Positions 61,502-64,000 of a DNA stretch of 64,000 bases are shown here, piece by piece. Position numbers and translations under genes: made by a program. Location: NCBI RefSeq assembly GCF_030272615.1, contig NC_081405.1, positions 20,413,047-20,477,046 on the forward strand, in the 5' to 3' direction. This stretch comes from Cryptomeria japonica. Lineage: Eukaryota > Streptophyta > Pinopsida > Cupressales > Cupressaceae. Numbering within the stretch: the stretch's first letter is position 1; every line of letters starts with the position of its first letter. Below the pieces are notes generated by a model that was not told the origin of the DNA, did not search any database, and saw nothing but the letters and a program-made list of their open reading frames with translations.

Positions 61502-64000
61502 TTTTGCTCTTCTTCTCAGATTTGAGCTGCCCACTTCAACACAGACTCAAAATTTCAAGCTCTTCAAATCCTCTGCTCTCCAATTGTTCACTGAAACACT
61601 ATTTCTAAATAGACTGCGTGCGTTTTGCTCTTCCATGCAATTTGAGGAATGGCTGTAAATCTGTCCACGTTTGCAGAAAATCTATGGAGATCCAAGAGAT
61701 GTCACTGTAGGCAATGATTTTACGGGCGCTGGCAGAAGAAAACAGAATGCATCTGCATCAAGGAACAAACTTTGACAAAAACTATTTAAAAAAGTATTGT
61801 GATCTTGCATTCCAAATTTGGCATCCATGATTTGTTTGTAAGGTGTGCAAGATGACAGAAAAGTTTAATGGGTCTGGCTAAGGCTGGCCGTCTTACGGGA
61901 CCCACTTGAGATACGCCAAAACTGTTTTGCTTTTAGTCGAAAAGGGTGCGTCGACGATTAAAAGGCCCTCTCATTGGATGGATTTTTATTGCAAATTTTT
62001 AAGGATAGGATAAGTATTTAGTTTAATCGAGAATGATTTTACTATTATTTTTCTGAGTTGAAGGAAAATAAAGATATTTTAGGGGGTAAGAAGGTTGTAT
62101 TTTGAATCATTAGTTTCATAAATTTAATTGATTTTTAATTAAGACAGAGACAAAAAGATAAGGGAGAAGTCAATCGGATGAAGGATCTCTCCATTTTCTA
62201 TTGGTGGTGTTCTCATTGCTCTTGTTATTTCTATTATCTTGCTTTAGCACCGTCTGTCCATTTTCTATTGGTGTTGCTCTCGTTGCTTAAGCAATTTTCT
62301 TGTTATTTCTATTATCTTGCTTTAGCACCGTCGGTGGTCGGTGTGACTCTAGGAATGACCTTGAGTCCTTTTATATTTTTTTTTGAGGATATGTGCATGT
62401 ATTTTAAAATTAATGGAAACTGATGAACGTATTCATAAAAAATAAATATACTCAATTTAATTTTTGTTTAGGTGAATTTTTTGTGGATGATAAATATTTG
62501 ATTATCATTAGTTGATAGACATAATAAGAGTATAGAGAATTTTGGAAAATCTAAATCATGATAGCAACATTAATAAACATAGAATAATAATAATTAAAAT
62601 ATTAAGTTGTTTCTTTTGTATCACAATATGATTAACCTTAGAGCTAAACCTAAATTCATAGTCATACATGAAGGATCTTGACTGTGACCATTTGCTATTT
62701 AAATGTAGTAAATGTCATAAAATGACTACCTTGTTAAGGATCGCAGGAAGAGCAATATGCGCTTCAAGGATCTCAAAACTTTCAGTACACCTCTATCACA
62801 ACAAAAGTAAATAGAAATGTTCAATAAAAGAATGGTTATTACAATCAAGTTATCAAGCAAAGATAATATTGCTATTGTTTCAAATAGGTTTGAAATTTCA
62901 ATAGGAAGTTTTTGAGACCCTTTGAAATTGGAAATGTATAATCATATTGAAGTGAGTTCAACAAAAGTACACGGAAAAGAAAAATAACAAAACTCTTCGA
63001 AAGGAAAGTGTGAATTGAATGAAGTAGAGTAGGTGAAAACAAGTTAAAAAAAAAAAATATTATTGACTCTTCAAAGATAAAGAAAATGCTTAATTTTGTT
63101 GTAAATTGAGATCAATTTAAAGTCTAGATACTTCATTTTTTAAAATATTAATAATTCATGAAGAAAACTAAAGAAAAAGATAACCATATTGATTCATTTT
63201 TTAAAATATCAGTTCAAAAAGAAGATTGTGAATAAACATAAACAAATCATCCTATTTTAAAATATCATTAATTTTTGTAATCTATAATTATTTGAATTAA
63301 TATTAGATATTTTCAAATTTAAAAAAAAATACATTTTTATGATATTAAAAAAAAGAAATGCACAGTTTGGGAATACCAATCTGCATGAATGTCATAGACG
63401 ACAAGTACAGAAAGAATAGTCATTCTTTGTAACTGTCGAGTAGCTTCGTTGATTATTTTGCGGCTCAATAAGAAAATGCCACGATTGTTTCAAGTTTGGA
63501 CGGTTGATGGCATTCTTCAACGTCTAAAGAAAATATAAGATGGTGGTGATTTAAGGATAGGACTAGGGCAACCTTACTCATCTAGATACTACATGGAACA
63601 CGTAAGTCCTTTAGTAGCTTGGACTACTACAATCATACATATGTGCAATAGGAAAATTTGCATCTTGAATTTTTTTATTTGTTTTAGGTTATTTTTATTT
63701 AAGTATGAAATAGTTTAGATTTTTTAAATTCAAATTTAATAACGGTATTAAAATCTAGTTGTTTTAAAATAGATATTATTTTTTAATGAGTCTGAAATAT
63801 TTCAAAATTAATATTATTTATATGATAATTATTTTTTAATGAGTTTGAAATATTTCAAATTAATATTATTTGTATGATAAATCTTAATTCAATTTTACAT
63901 ATATAATTTACCATCTATTAAAGTACCATAACATTGTTATTTAAACATTCTAGAATATTTGATTCATTGCCAATTTATCAACATCTAAATTTAGAGACAA
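61502..64000. other. Upstream region of the hydroxylase gene and AT-rich right edge
   Basis: 61502-61900 should hold the promoter and 5' leader (minus strand); a weak TATA-like TTTAAATAG lies at about 61785-61795. At 62192-62257 and 62258-62334 is a direct duplication (shared CCATTTTCTATTGGTG and TTATCTTGCTTTAGCACCGT). At 63775-63885 is a ~57-bp tandem duplication (GAGTCTGAAATATTTCAAA type). No other gene is supported to the window end. Confidence 0.55.

Overview
The window looks like nuclear DNA of a seed plant with a large, repeat-rich genome. A gymnosperm is plausible but not proven. The grounds are: nested LTR retrotransposons almost everywhere, all primed by initiator-Met-tRNA-type sites (TGGTATCAGAGC and close variants); GT-AG introns; and an intact carotenoid gene with a chloroplast-type leader. 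I see no prokaryotic or organellar features, no CRISPR array and no rRNA.

Layout. 0-11 kb: a Ty3/gypsy pol relic (+) is interrupted by a minus-strand element (LTR 737-1702) and by a complete 8.1-kb element (2797-10894; two 1204-bp LTRs; target duplication AAAAT). That element has no protease, reverse transcriptase or integrase. In their place it carries a coiled-coil/zinc-knuckle Gag-like ORF1 and a ~1,120-codon ORF2 of unknown function. 11.6-12.5 kb: a large TA/TATG microsatellite. 12.8-28.6 kb: solo LTRs, a miniature TRIM-like element, and two minus-strand gypsy elements reduced to gag and part of protease. One gypsy element hosts a deleted Ty1-copia (TSD CACTA), the other a solo LTR. 28.6-33.4 kb: a minus-strand relative of the 8.1-kb element, with a tandem duplication that leaves a second, solo LTR flanked by AGAAT. 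33-54 kb: AT-rich sequence with no recognisable gene, containing degraded minus-strand LINE fragments and several diverged segmental duplications.

Genic end, 54.8-61.5 kb. A truncated alpha-galactosidase (GH27) pseudogene on + (five exons, in-frame stop, catalytic half missing) points towards a complete seven-exon beta-carotene hydroxylase gene on the minus strand (58385-61501, 315 aa). The hydroxylase keeps three of its four histidine clusters. In the third cluster the second histidine is aspartate (D238).

The best candidates for something undescribed are the pol-less element family with its large ORF2 (two related versions here), the tRNA T-arm-like hairpin conserved in the LTRs of the minus-strand family, and the altered iron-ligand motif of the hydroxylase. 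All assignments come from reading the sequence; no database search was run.
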